Positions 45,701-53,655 of a stretch of DNA of 64,000 nucleotides are shown one piece after another. This DNA is from Bacteroidota bacterium (GTDB lineage: Bacteria > Bacteroidota > Bacteroidia > AKYH767-A > 2013-40CM-41-45). The stretch's first letter is position 1. Every line of letters starts with the position of its first letter. Below the pieces are notes generated by a model. It was not told the origin of the DNA. It made no database searches and saw nothing but the letters and a program-made list of their open reading frames with translations. The position numbers were made by a program, and so were the translations under genes. The stretch lies in contig JADKKE010000033.1 of assembly GCA_016720655.1 (NCBI GenBank), positions 1-64,000 on the forward strand. The letters run 5' to 3'.

Positions 45701-45760
45701 AATCAAAACACAAAATCTTACAATGCTCACCCAAGTGGGGGTAAGGGCTTTCATGCGCAT
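39728..45760 (-). CDS. Giant secreted PKD-repeat protein
   Basis: 2,010 codons (about 2,090 aa with the sorting domain in the next frame). Signal peptide 1-30 (ICLINPFFCFGQ). Residues about 40-550 form a glycine-rich beta-helix-like domain ('NGGGGASAHNGGGGGGSNAGN', 'FLGGGGGGGDQNDNYGGAGGAGGG'). An Ig-like segment follows, then about 14 PKD domains with 'WNFGDGSP' cores and two variants with 'FPGA' (about residues 590-1900). PKD domains alternate between two subtypes: one with 'CLGDTIxFxNxSxGNG', the other with 'FTNTTTGSPVYxWNFGDG...LIATQGSCADTL'. Probably a surface adhesin or gliding-related protein; the ligand is unknown. It ends 180 bp before the TonB receptor start on the same strand. Confidence 0.87.
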   Translation of the reverse strand: MRMKALTPTWVSIVRFCVLICLINPFFCFGQSGKNGAKSINSSVSVNEYTTLAIDASAGATSISVANTSLNSNGYFPGPLASGDLIFIIQIQGVNIGSADDTTYGAILNYNNCGNYELAEVTTVPNSSTINIACALLKNYSTAGRTQIVRVPRYTILTVNGAGILTCPAWNGSTGGVLVVEVQGNTSINSGGKVDVSGKGFRGGALLENNAAWGVLNYRDPQSAFGGEKGESVFGYQADYDAINGRYCKGAPANGGGGASAHNGGGGGGSNAGNIVNWTGRGTPDISTGSWANAWNLEYSGFASTTSSGGGKGGYTFSSSDQNALSTGTTNSNWGGDARRDNGGRGARPLDYTTGKIFLGGGGGGGDQNDNYGGAGGAGGGIAYLMVQGDIFGAGQVLANGSNGSATVSTGTDGAGGAGAGGVILLNVLGNVSGISASANGGNGGNQSVGVFTIEAEGPGGGGGGGYIAVSNGAITRTANGGNNGTTNSRGLTEFPPNGATKGGAGVSNATLPNFKILPTSVLICGGGSATITLAPTGTVPPGTIFYWYDQAIGGSLLATGTSYTTPSLSASTTYYIATCPGFFRTPIQVTVDAVTTNFSTTTVCEGVATGFTATGFSTSGAVTGWSWNFGDGSGTAAIQNPSYTYSTSGSYTTTLTATDNNGCTSSVSHTVVVSPRPAVSFSSNAITGCGSAAINFVNTTTNATSYTWNFGDGSPSSSQTNPTHTYTAAGSYSVTLTASNAGGCTNTATQSGMITIYPQPTASFSSNNNVCLGDTIFFSNLSNGNGGFLTAHSWNFGDATPASTQTNPYHIYSAAGSFSVQLTSSTIHCNDDTTITVTIAPGPQVNFSPSPASGCGPLTVNFTNTTTGSPVYNWNFGDGSASSSLTNPTHAYSTAGVYSVTLIATQGSCADTLSSPALISVYQKPTAVFSSLTNLCLGDTVFFTNSSTGNGATISGYSWNFGDGTPTSTLTQPFHVYSSAGTYSVTLTTSTSNCSDDSVRSISINPAPQVNFSAPSVSGCNPFLVSFTNTTTGSPVYSWNFGDGSPLSSVTAPSHSYASPGTYSVTLIATQGSCADTLVQTNFITTYPTPTASFTANNNICLGDTMYFTNISSGNGGTLISHVWDFGDGSPTVSQLNSFHVYGASGTYTVKLTSASANCTDDTTIQVTIAPAPVVSFSSSITSGCNPLTVNFTNTTTGSPVYNWSFGDGSASSALSAPSHTYSTAGIYTVTLIATQGSCADTLIIPSMITVTAKPTASYSAPASVCLGDTIHFLNSSTGNGSTITGYTWNFGDGSPSSSASQPSHLFSSAGTFQVTLTTSAGACVDDTTISIAVNPAPQVSFTSNITAACGPQNVVFSNSTTGSPVFTWNFGDGSPASSLTNPTHLYSTSGTYSVTLIATQGSCADTLVQNNLITISPKPIAAFSTANVCLGDSVHFSNLSSGNGGTITGYVWNFGDGSPNGVLTNPVHLYSNAGSFNVTLTASTSLCSEDSTLTVVVSPAPQVQFASSVTSGCLPVSVNFTNSTTGSPAYSWNFGDGSPLSTQSAPTHTYATAGTYSVSLIATQGSCADTLLIPNMITVQPSPIADFNASTPCFGDTLFFTNQSSQNGSTITGYTWNFGDGSPLSTQQDVAHYYNSAGTYTVTLITNGSNACADTMTHSVSVLPRPTVTFSPSTTSGCDSATISFTNTTIGASTYHWTFGDGDTSALATPVHSYTSPGIYTIGLTAMANGGCSATRAYVNLIVIRSTPAVQFSPSSTSICPGECISFSDQSGSSITGWQWSFPGANPSSAAVANPAAVCYPSIGNFDVSLTITDGYCSATKLMNGLVHVVNCSQLPKAEFISSDTGLCGGSCISFVSMALNATGWQWLFPGATPASSTVESPTSVCYSNPGNYSVTLIVSNTAGTDTLQMVNFIQVNANPAAPSFSQNGDTLTSSPASAYQWYFNGVPISGATSQQFVATLSGNYSVSITDGKGCSSTSPSRYVALVGIDELNAPVLFTCSQTQPLRK
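41030..43520 (-). repeat. Direct repeats of about 495 bp (paired PKD modules)
   Basis: The segment encoding 'GSCADTL' with its flanks recurs at about 41047, 41537, 42031, 42527 and 43024, spacings 490-497 bp. Each period encodes one PKD pair (subtypes A and B). Copies have diverged, with synonymous and some amino-acid differences, so the expansion is not recent. Confidence 0.85.
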
Positions 45761-45871
45761 AAAGAATTAGTTCCTGTTGTAAAGGTAGTAATACTTTGTA
45801 AGCTGTTGTACATCAATAGGATGAAATCTTGCGGTTTTATGACGAAAGGGGCTCATCCGAGGGTGAAATCC

Positions 45872-47023
45872 CTATTCCCATCTGAAGAATCGTATAGCAG
45901 CGATATACACGATCACCCCCCAAAGTGCGATCACAAGAATCTGATGTGAAATGTCCATTAATCCGGCTCCTTCAAATGCTACTTTTCGAAGTGCATCATT
46001 GAGGTAGGTCAGCGGCAGTCCTTTACAAATAGTCTGTAACCAGGGCGGAAACGCATCTATTGGAAAGAATGTGCCACTTAGCAGAAACTGTGGCAGGGTA
46101 ACGATGTTTGCGAGCGGAGGAATCACACTTTCACTTTTGGCCAATCCCGATACGACAAAACCAAATCCCATGAAAACGATGAGACCCAATGCAGAAAGGA
46201 GCAGCATTTCAATGAGTGTCGTGAATCCATTTATCAGCGTAAATCCAAAAACATATTTTCCAATCAGAATGATAATGAGCGAACCTGCCAATTGAAAAAT
46301 GAGCCGGCTCAATGCTTCGCCAAGAACAATAAATGTTCTGCTGATAGGTGTTGCAAAAAAACGCTTTAACACGAGTGTTTGTCGGAGGGAGAAAAAAACA
46401 AATGCTGTTCCAAAAACACCTGCACTTAGAATTGAAAATCCCAATTGACCCGGAAGAATAAAGTCAATCATTTTGTATTCTCTCCCCTCAATTTCTGATT
46501 GCTTTAGTTGAGCCAGGTTGTTTGCCCAGTTTCCCGTTCCGGTTTCCTGCGACTCCTGGTCTTTACTGAGTGTTCGAAAAAAAGAAATGTTTTGTTTGTC
46601 GATCAGGTTTGTCAGCACTGATTGAACAAAGCTTCCTTTTTCCCGGGAGGCCTTCGAAGTAATCAATTCCACAATTTTTCCGGCGGCGGAGTCCTTGCCG
46701 GGGTGGATATACAGGATTGCATCAACCCTCCCTTTTATCAATTGCTGTTTCAGCTCCGCTTCACTCTTATCTGTAATTAATTCAACATTGGGGATTTTTA
46801 AAATTGACTGATACAAAGTGGTCGTTGTGTCGCATCTTTCATCTACACCAACTTCCAGTCGGATTCTATTACCACTGATAAAACCAAAGACAACAATAAA
46901 AACCAAAGGGAAGCCCAAACTAAAAATCACAGCGGATGGACTTCTGGTAATCGAGCGAAGGCTGGCTTGTGTAATTGCCAGCATCGCTTTCCATTGACTG
47001 TACTGTTTGTTTTGTTTCTCCAT
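45872..47023 (-). CDS. ABC-2 type exporter permease
   Basis: 383 aa. One membrane segment near the N-terminus ('AVIFSLGFPLVFIVVFGFISG', about 33-53), a large extracytoplasmic domain (about 55-205), then five segments in the C-terminal half, including 'FIVLGEALSRLIFQLAGSLIIILIGKYVFG' and 'QFLLSGTFFPIDAFPPWLQTICKGLPLTYLNDALR', the ABC-2 membrane signature (LSGxFFPxxxxPxW...LPLTY). Transports an unknown substrate, possibly a drug or lipid, using the ATPase encoded 20 bases upstream. Confidence 0.9.
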   Translation of the reverse strand: MEKQNKQYSQWKAMLAITQASLRSITRSPSAVIFSLGFPLVFIVVFGFISGNRIRLEVGVDERCDTTTTLYQSILKIPNVELITDKSEAELKQQLIKGRVDAILYIHPGKDSAAGKIVELITSKASREKGSFVQSVLTNLIDKQNISFFRTLSKDQESQETGTGNWANNLAQLKQSEIEGREYKMIDFILPGQLGFSILSAGVFGTAFVFFSLRQTLVLKRFFATPISRTFIVLGEALSRLIFQLAGSLIIILIGKYVFGFTLINGFTTLIEMLLLSALGLIVFMGFGFVVSGLAKSESVIPPLANIVTLPQFLLSGTFFPIDAFPPWLQTICKGLPLTYLNDALRKVAFEGAGLMDISHQILVIALWGVIVYIAAIRFFRWE

Positions 47024-47043
47024 TTATTGCTGTGTTCCGGGTA

Positions 47044-47812
47044 TTACTCGTCTCTCCATTCCTGTCCGGTTAAAGAAAGAAATACATCTTCGAGGTTTGC
47101 ATTTTTAACTTCCTTCCTGCGTTCAAAGCCACTCGCAACAAGTTTATCAATAAGGTTCTCGGGAGTATCCTGTGCGATGATTCTTGCCTTTTTCGACAAT
47201 TGCTACACGATCGCATAAACTTTCAGCTTCGTCCATATAATGGGTGGTGAGAACAACTGTTGTTCCTTTTTCCCGAACTTGTCGAATAAGGTCCCAGAGA
47301 TTTCTTCTTGCCTGTGGATCAAGACCGGTAGTTGGTTCGTCTAAAAAAACGACTCGGGGGCGATTAATTAATGTTGTGCAAATCGAAAAGCGTTGTTTCT
47401 GACCACCAGACAATTCCTTGTATTTTGCTTTTGACCGATCTTCGAGTCCAACGAGCTTTAGCATGTCCTCCGGAATTACAGGTACATTGTAAAGTCCGGA
47501 AAAAAGTCGCAATAATTCAGTGAGTGTAAGACTTGGGTAATAGCCGGCAGATTGAAGTTGCACACCTATTCTTTTTTTTATTTCTCCGGGATCAATGTCC
47601 ACAGATAATCCATCTACCCAAACTTCACCGGATGTTTTGTCTCGTAATGTTTCGATGATTTCCAGTGTTGTGGTTTTACCGGCACCATTTGGACCCAACA
47701 ATCCAAATATTTCACCCTCAAAAACGGTAAAACTGATTCCCTGTACTGCATGCAAATCTCCGTAATGCTTTACGAGGTCTTTTACTTCAATAATTGCTTG
47801 TGTATGTAACAC
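47044..47812 (-). CDS. ABC transporter ATP-binding protein with a single frameshift near its C-terminus
   Basis: About 255 aa when joined. GTG 47812 gives '(M)LHTQAIIEVKDLVKHYGDLHAVQGISF'; an ATG at 47902 would add a long unusual N-terminus. Walker A 'GLLGPNGAGKTTTLEII', Q-loop 'IGVQLQSAGY', signature 'ELSGGQKQRFSICTTLI', Walker B 'VVFLDEPTTGLD', H-loop 'VVLTTHYMDEAE'. The frame is lost at 47181-47185 (one extra base in TTCTTGCC). The other frame completes the usual end 'IIAQDTPENLIDKLVASGFERRKEVKNANLEDVFLSLTGQEWRDE' to TAA 47044-47046. Catalytic motifs are all upstream of the break. Confidence 0.87.
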
Positions 47813-47976
47813 GTAAGGAAAATAACGGTGTTGAAGATTGTCCTGCGAAGATCTTCTGATTATATTCAACCGAGGATGAAGGATGGATGAAATACAGCCC
47901 ATCGCTGAAGCTTTTCCCTGCAGGTATTTTTTTAACGAAAATACTCTTCCTTCACTACACGAACAGTCGCTGTCTC

Positions 47977-49113
47977 TTAAAAGAGATTGAGACGACTCAT
48001 CAAATTGTCTTTATAGCTTTTTCCGATAGGAATCCTGTTACCATCAATGATACAGGCGTTTTCTTCCAATGCATTTATTTTTTCGAGCTGAACGATGTAT
48101 GACCTGTGAACACGGGCAAAATTTAATTGCGGTAGTTTTACCTCAATATCTTTCATTGAACTGTGGAGGATGAATTGTTCTTTGGAAGATGTTTTAATGA
48201 TCACATAATTATCCAATGCCTCGATCCAAAGGATGTCCTGGAAATTAACTTTTACAAAGCGTGAATCTTTCTTTACAAAAAAACTGTTGTTGGCATAAAT
48301 ATTTTCAAGGAAATTAAACAGGTTTTTGTCTGTACTTGATTCCTGAACTGCATCTTTTCTTCCCGGAGAGGTCATCACAAATGCGCAACCATTGATTTTA
48401 TTATTCACGGAGAGAATAGGGAAGGTATTCACCGAAACTTTATGTTCTGCGGCTCCATTTGAAACCGGAACTTCAGCATCGCTATCTTGTTTTTGCGCCT
48501 CTCCTACTACTGTATGTGCGAGTGTTTTGAAAACACTTTTCGTTTCTGAGCCGGAGTTCTTCATTGCAATAGCGATGTCTTTACCGAGCGCTTCTTGTTT
48601 GAGGCAGCCCGTTAAGGTTTCCGCCATTTTATTCATGAAAATAACTTTCTCATTGGAATCCGTAATGATTACTGCAACTTCAAGATTGTCCAATGCAGCA
48701 GCGAAACGATTGCCTTTGTTTTGCATTTCAAGATCCTTCGTGTATTTATAATACGCGATTTCGATCGCTGTACGGATATCATCCTCTTCGAACGGTTTGA
48801 TAATATATCCGTAAGGCTCCGTAAGTTTTGCTCTGTCGAGTGTATTCTTATCGGAGAAAGCAGTAAGAAATATAAAAGGAATCTGGTAATGCTGATGGAT
48901 CTGTTCTGCAACCTGAATCCCATCCAGTTCACTACTTTTCAGATTGATGTCGAGCAAAATCAGGTCTGGGTTCAATTTTTCAACTGAATCAAGGGCTTTT
49001 TTACCGTTTGCATACGGATCAAATGCTTCGTATCCAAGTTTCTTTAAAATACGCTGAATGTCTTTCGCAACGATAATCTCGTCTTCGACGATCATGATCT
49101 TTAGTGCGGCCAT
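47977..49113 (-). CDS. LytTR-family response regulator with PAS domain
   Basis: 378 aa, cytoplasmic transcription factor. REC domain 1-125 (acidic 'VEDE' at 9-12, phosphoacceptor D55 in 'LILLDINLKSSELDGI', 'IKPFEEDD'), a PAS domain about 135-250 ('ALDNLEVAVIITDSNEKVIFMNKMAETLTG'), and a LytTR DNA-binding domain about 275-378 ('FVKKDSRFVKVNFQDILWIEALDNYVIIKTSSKEQFILHSSMKDIEVKL...FARVHRSYIVQLEKINA'). Its start overlaps the kinase gene by 13 bases, so the two are translationally coupled partners. Confidence 0.92.
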   Translation of the reverse strand: MAALKIMIVEDEIIVAKDIQRILKKLGYEAFDPYANGKKALDSVEKLNPDLILLDINLKSSELDGIQVAEQIHQHYQIPFIFLTAFSDKNTLDRAKLTEPYGYIIKPFEEDDIRTAIEIAYYKYTKDLEMQNKGNRFAAALDNLEVAVIITDSNEKVIFMNKMAETLTGCLKQEALGKDIAIAMKNSGSETKSVFKTLAHTVVGEAQKQDSDAEVPVSNGAAEHKVSVNTFPILSVNNKINGCAFVMTSPGRKDAVQESSTDKNLFNFLENIYANNSFFVKKDSRFVKVNFQDILWIEALDNYVIIKTSSKEQFILHSSMKDIEVKLPQLNFARVHRSYIVQLEKINALEENACIIDGNRIPIGKSYKDNLMSRLNLF

Positions 49114-50282
49114 AGTTTGGGTTTAATTAGACCTTCTACAAGAAAAAACGACAATTTGTTTCCATTTTCAATCGAAGAATCCCCGAAAAGGATACGAATC
49201 AGGACTTTGGATATGTAATCTTCCGGCAAACCGATTCCATTATCTGCAATCTTCATAACTACCTTGCCGTCTACTTTACTCAGCTGGATTTTAATCTCTC
49301 CGGAAACAGCTTCCGGAAAAGCATATTTGTATGCGTTTGAAACAATTTCATTCACTAGCAGGCCACAAGGCATTGCTGTGTCCATATCAAGTGCTACGTG
49401 GTCCGATTCAACTTTAACATGAATTCTATCCGTTTTATCTCCATAAGACTGGTAGAGAAACTGTGATAGCTTTTCAACATAATCCCCAAAGTCGATTTCA
49501 GTAAGTTCTTCGGCCTGATAAAATTTTTCATGAACCAGGGCCATGGAACGTACACGATTTTGACCGTCTTTAACCGCTTTAAGAGTTACTTCGTCTTTGA
49601 TATAACCGGATTGTAAATTGAGCAGGCTAATAATTATCTGTAAATTATTTTTCACCCGGTGGTGAATTTCTTTTAGCAGAACTTCTTTCTCTTTGAGCGA
49701 TTGTTCGATCTGCTGTTGCATTTGTTTACTCGATGTGATATTCGTATCAACGAGTACAAGTTTTTTCAATTTACCGCTCTCGTCGTAAATCGGAGTCAGC
49801 GTTGAAGAAATCCAAATGTTTTCGAGGTGATGTGTGGTTACATTGGATTCAAAAATTCGGGAATGTTTGTCTTTAATTGACAGTTCTATTTCGTTCTGAA
49901 CATTGCTATAGACCTGGATCTCGTCAATTTTTTTTCCGACGACCTTTTCCTTTGTCATCCCGATGAGTCGTATAAAGCCATCATTTACCCATTCTATTTC
50001 GCCATGTGGCGCTGCAATTAATACAGCATTGTCGGTGCGGCTTGCAACCAGGGAAAGTTTTTCGAGCTCAGCATTTTTCTCAACAAGCTGACGCGTTTTT
50101 ACTTCGACACGCTCTTCCAATAATTTTCTGACACGTCTGAATGTGCTGGTACGCAAACGGAAAAAGACATAGATGGTCCCGATGAACATCAGAAAACTGA
50201 TGATGATCAGTGACAAGTCCCGCCAAAAAGAATCCGGCGTTACCGTTGATAATTGGGTATTCAGTAGTACAAAGGAAAACAT
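49101..50282 (-). CDS. PAS sensor histidine kinase of the HisKA_2 type with abnormal C-terminus
   Basis: 393 aa. One membrane segment (about 23-41), PAS domain (about 80-185, 'SRTDNAVLIAAPHGEIEWVNDGFIRLIGMT'), HisKA_2 box 'VLLKEIHHRVKNNLQIIISLLNLQS' (H207/H208), and HATPase N box 'GLLVNEIVSNAYKYAFPEA' and G1 'KIADNGIGLPEDY'. After G1 the expected G2 motif ('SLGLxLV..L..QL.G') is absent; the end reads 'SKVLIRILFGDSSIENGNKLSFFLVEGLIKPKLWPH'. A frame change at about 49205 would give 'SKSPDS', the start of a typical G2 box, but the rest does not follow. The ATPase lid is therefore altered or truncated. Partner of the LytTR regulator. Confidence 0.83.
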   Translation of the reverse strand: MFSFVLLNTQLSTVTPDSFWRDLSLIIISFLMFIGTIYVFFRLRTSTFRRVRKLLEERVEVKTRQLVEKNAELEKLSLVASRTDNAVLIAAPHGEIEWVNDGFIRLIGMTKEKVVGKKIDEIQVYSNVQNEIELSIKDKHSRIFESNVTTHHLENIWISSTLTPIYDESGKLKKLVLVDTNITSSKQMQQQIEQSLKEKEVLLKEIHHRVKNNLQIIISLLNLQSGYIKDEVTLKAVKDGQNRVRSMALVHEKFYQAEELTEIDFGDYVEKLSQFLYQSYGDKTDRIHVKVESDHVALDMDTAMPCGLLVNEIVSNAYKYAFPEAVSGEIKIQLSKVDGKVVMKIADNGIGLPEDYISKVLIRILFGDSSIENGNKLSFFLVEGLIKPKLWPH

Positions 50283-50392
50283 AGGTTCGCCGGAAAACCA
50301 TTCCGTATGAACTTCTTTCTACTCCTAAGGATGCAAAATGTTCTCTTTCGTAACGAGGAATGGGCAGATTTATCCACCACACTATCAATTGA

Positions 50393-51841
50393 CTAGAATT
50401 TGGCTCTTGACTTGCCGTACCCGAAATAGATGATAAAGCCAAGTCCCATCCATGCAAGGAGTCGCAACCATGTATCCAATGGCAAGGATGCCATCATGAG
50501 GAAACAAGAGACGATACCAAAAATTGGAACCCAGGGAACCCAAGGGGTTTTGAATGATCGTGGAGCATCCGGCTGATACTTGCGCAACACCAAGACTCCG
50601 ATACATACGAGCACAAAAGCAAATAGTGTTCCGATGCTGGTCATTTCACCCACTACACGTGCAGGCACAAAGGCCGCGAACAAACTAACGAACAAACAGA
50701 ACAGGAGGTTAGACTTCCATGGCGTCTTAAATTTCTTGTGTACGACAGAGAAAACCGGTGGAAGAAAACCATCTTTTGACATTGAGAAAAACACACGGGA
50801 TTGTCCCAGGAGCATGACCATAATCACAGAAGAATACCCGGCAAGGATGGCAAGAATAATTGCCTGTTGCAACCAGACATACGGTGTGTGTTTAATGGCT
50901 ACTGCAACCGGTGCAATTCCATCCTGACCCTGAAACTCGGTATAGTGAGCAAGACCGGTCATCACATGAGCAAACAAAATATAGAGCACAGTACAAATGG
51001 CAAGAGAAACCAGGATACCAATCGGCATATCGCGCTTTGGGTTTTTCGCCTCCTGCGCGGCCGTGGATACTGCATCAAAACCTATGTATGCAAAGAATAT
51101 TATGCCCGCGGCCCTCACAACACCGCTCCAACCAAAGCTCCCGAAGTCACCTGTATTTGGGGGAATGTAAGGAACATAGTTTTCGGGTTTGATGTATGAC
51201 CATCCCAGTCCAATAAAGACTATAACAACAAGCACTTTTAATGCAACGATGATTGAATTCACGGTTGAAGACTCTTGTGTACCTCTTACCAGCACAAGCG
51301 ACATTAAAACAACGATAAATACAGCCGGCAGATTAACCATTCCGGATACAACTGTTCCATCAAGGAGGGTAGCAGTGTCCCAGGGTGACATGGTGAGCTG
51401 GGCAGGAAGATGAACATTGTAGTGTTCGAGGAATTTTACGAGGTAGCGCGACCAACTGATGGAAACGGTTGCAGCACCAACAGCATATTCAAGTACGAGA
51501 TCCCATCCAATAATCCAGGCCATAATCTGACCCATCGTAGCATACGAATAAGTGTAAGCACTACCCGCGACAGGAATCATCGAAGCAAACTCAGCATAGC
51601 ACAAGCCCGCAAAAGCACAGGCAACAGCAGCAATCACAAAGGAGATGGTAACTGCGGGTCCTGCATTGTGGGCCGCTGCACCACCGGTGATACTAAAAAG
51701 TCCGGCGCCGATAATCGCGCCAATCCCCAGCATCACGAGTGATCTTGCGCCAAGTGTACGCTTCAGTGTATGTTCGCCCGTTTCATTCGCTTCCTCGAAA
51801 AGTGCATTCAAGGGCTTACGGGAAAAATAATTGGTAGCCAT
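50393..51841 (-). CDS. APC-superfamily amino-acid permease
   Basis: 482 aa with 12 or more membrane segments. The start of TM1 'RSLVMLGIGAIIGAGLFSITGGAAAHNAGPAVTISFVIAA' carries the APC G-x-G-x-G-L/F substrate motif; 'CYAEFASMIPVAGSAYTYSYATMG' follows as in YfnA/cationic amino-acid transporters. Inner-membrane importer of amino acids; specificity unknown. ATG start at 51841. No biosynthetic or catabolic partner is adjacent. Confidence 0.92.
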   Translation of the reverse strand: MATNYFSRKPLNALFEEANETGEHTLKRTLGARSLVMLGIGAIIGAGLFSITGGAAAHNAGPAVTISFVIAAVACAFAGLCYAEFASMIPVAGSAYTYSYATMGQIMAWIIGWDLVLEYAVGAATVSISWSRYLVKFLEHYNVHLPAQLTMSPWDTATLLDGTVVSGMVNLPAVFIVVLMSLVLVRGTQESSTVNSIIVALKVLVVIVFIGLGWSYIKPENYVPYIPPNTGDFGSFGWSGVVRAAGIIFFAYIGFDAVSTAAQEAKNPKRDMPIGILVSLAICTVLYILFAHVMTGLAHYTEFQGQDGIAPVAVAIKHTPYVWLQQAIILAILAGYSSVIMVMLLGQSRVFFSMSKDGFLPPVFSVVHKKFKTPWKSNLLFCLFVSLFAAFVPARVVGEMTSIGTLFAFVLVCIGVLVLRKYQPDAPRSFKTPWVPWVPIFGIVSCFLMMASLPLDTWLRLLAWMGLGFIIYFGYGKSRAKF

Positions 51842-51901
51842 AAAATATGCGCTGTTTATTATTTGTGATGTGATGCAATGTAATTAAAAATGGTACAAAA
51901 C

Positions 51902-51937
51902 AAAAAACACCCCGAAACCAGAATTGGCCGGGGTGTT
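51902..51937 (-). terminator. Rho-independent terminator for the exbB-TPR operon
   Basis: On the minus strand the stem AACACCCCG/CGGGGTGTT is followed by T6, 18 bases after the stop of the TPR gene. Confidence 0.88.
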
Positions 51938-51954
51938 AAAACGAATATGATTTG

Positions 51955-53655
51955 TTATTTGTTTACGGGTTTTCCTTCAAGCTGATCGATGGCTTTTTGG
52001 ATGCTCTTTTTTTCTTCCGGTTCTAGCGGCAACTCTATTTTCTTCTTCAGGTTCAAGAGTGCGTTTTCGTTGTCTTTTTTCAGAATGAAATAATACGCCA
52101 GATATCCATAGGCATCGGCCATTCCGGATTGATATTTAGAAATATTAACCGAGTCGGCCAACGCAAGTTCTATGTACTTTTCGAAATGGGGTTTCGCCAG
52201 TCCTTCTTCTGATGTGCTATCAATGTGTGTACTTGCCTTTGCTCTCCAAAGCCAACCACTCGCATATTTGGGCGACAATTCATTGACTTTTGCAAAGGCG
52301 CTGTCGGCCGGTCCAAATTGAGTATTAAAATAATAAGATCTCCCGAGGTTAAAATAATCTGCAACTTTCAGATCCTTTGCGGTGAGGATTTTTTCTTCAA
52401 GAACCGCAGCTGCCTCAGAATACTTTTTCAGTTTATAGTACGAATTAGAGATTTCGCTCAGCAGGTCGGTGCGGTTGAGATCTATTGAATATGCTTTGCG
52501 CAATTGTAAAATGCCCAGTGAGTCCTGGTTACTTGCGATGAGGAGTTTTCCATAATACTCATAGTCAACGGCCGTTCTTTTGTCATCCGGGAGAATTGTA
52601 AAAAGTGTATTCACCGATTCCAGGCCTTTTGCATATTCTTTAGTCTCGTAATAACAATATGAAAACACACGCAACATCGTCAGGTTCTTTGGATCGCACT
52701 TTTGTTGTGTCTGTGTGAGCTCATTGATTGCTCCACTATAGTCTTTGCTCAGATAAAGAAAAGATGCATAACGAATTCTTGCTCCACAATTATTTTTAGA
52801 GAGTTCAAGATATTTGCGATAATTCTCTTTTGCTTTTTCGAGTTTACCCAATTTGAAGTTTGTTTCTCCCAGTTCGCGGTAGGCCGGAGCATAATCCGGA
52901 GAGAGTGTAATTGCGCTTTGGAACTCTGCTGCAGCACCTTCGTAATTCGTAGAGCGTTTGTACAAGCGTCCTTTGCTCACGACTGCCCTTGCGGAGGTTT
53001 TGTTTAAGTCGAGTGCTTTATTATAATAATCCGCAGAAAGTGTTCCGTTGTTTTGCTCGGCATAGATATCGCCAAACAGAATTTGGATATCTGAGTTTTT
53101 CGGTTCTATTGCAAACGCTTTATCGAGTACAGATTTTGCTTTGTCAAGGTTCTTATTTTTGAAATGAATAAGGGCGTCTGCAATTTCAATCAGAACTGTT
53201 GCGCTTTTTTGGGGTGCTGCTAGTTCGGCCTCATTTAATAGTGTGGTAGCAGCATTCACGTTGCTTTGAGCAAGATCGGCACGTGTTTTAAGTTCCATGT
53301 TTGATGGCTCACGATTGCTGGCCGCTTTGGCCTCTGCCAAACTAACAGAATTGAGAAGCACTTTTGCCTCTCCTATTTTGAGTAGTTGGTTTGTTGGATC
53401 CTGTTCTCTTCCTTTTTTGAAAATAAGTGATGCAGAATCCGGGTTCTCGCTGAGCAGCAGATTTTCACCGAAATAGTAATAATTGAGTCCATTGGAAGGC
53501 TCCCTTGAAATTAGCGACTTGTAGGCTTCTGTTGCCGACTCGTATTGCTCGTTTTCGGTTAGTTTTCTCGCATCATCCAGCGTTTGAGCTGAAAGAATTA
53601 TTCCTGTTCCAAGTAAAAAATAAAACAGAATGATCGTTTTTTTCATTTTATTCAA
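51955..53655 (-). CDS. Secreted/periplasmic TPR-repeat protein of the exbB-tonB operon
   Basis: 566 aa. Signal peptide about 1-23 (TIILFYFLLGTGIILSAQ). About 12 tetratricopeptide repeats span the rest ('NGLNYYYFGENLLLSENPDSASLIFKKGREQDP', 'PAYRELGETNFKLGKLEKAKENYRKYLELS', 'DYFNLGRSYYFNTQFGPADSAFAKVNEL'). C-terminus is lysine/proline-rich. It overlaps the PstS-like gene by four bases (ATGA), so translation is coupled. A TPR protein at this position is a fixed part of this operon in many Bacteroidota; its role there is unknown, presumably as a periplasmic scaffold. Confidence 0.87.
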   Translation of the reverse strand: MNKMKKTIILFYFLLGTGIILSAQTLDDARKLTENEQYESATEAYKSLISREPSNGLNYYYFGENLLLSENPDSASLIFKKGREQDPTNQLLKIGEAKVLLNSVSLAEAKAASNREPSNMELKTRADLAQSNVNAATTLLNEAELAAPQKSATVLIEIADALIHFKNKNLDKAKSVLDKAFAIEPKNSDIQILFGDIYAEQNNGTLSADYYNKALDLNKTSARAVVSKGRLYKRSTNYEGAAAEFQSAITLSPDYAPAYRELGETNFKLGKLEKAKENYRKYLELSKNNCGARIRYASFLYLSKDYSGAINELTQTQQKCDPKNLTMLRVFSYCYYETKEYAKGLESVNTLFTILPDDKRTAVDYEYYGKLLIASNQDSLGILQLRKAYSIDLNRTDLLSEISNSYYKLKKYSEAAAVLEEKILTAKDLKVADYFNLGRSYYFNTQFGPADSAFAKVNELSPKYASGWLWRAKASTHIDSTSEEGLAKPHFEKYIELALADSVNISKYQSGMADAYGYLAYYFILKKDNENALLNLKKKIELPLEPEEKKSIQKAIDQLEGKPVNK

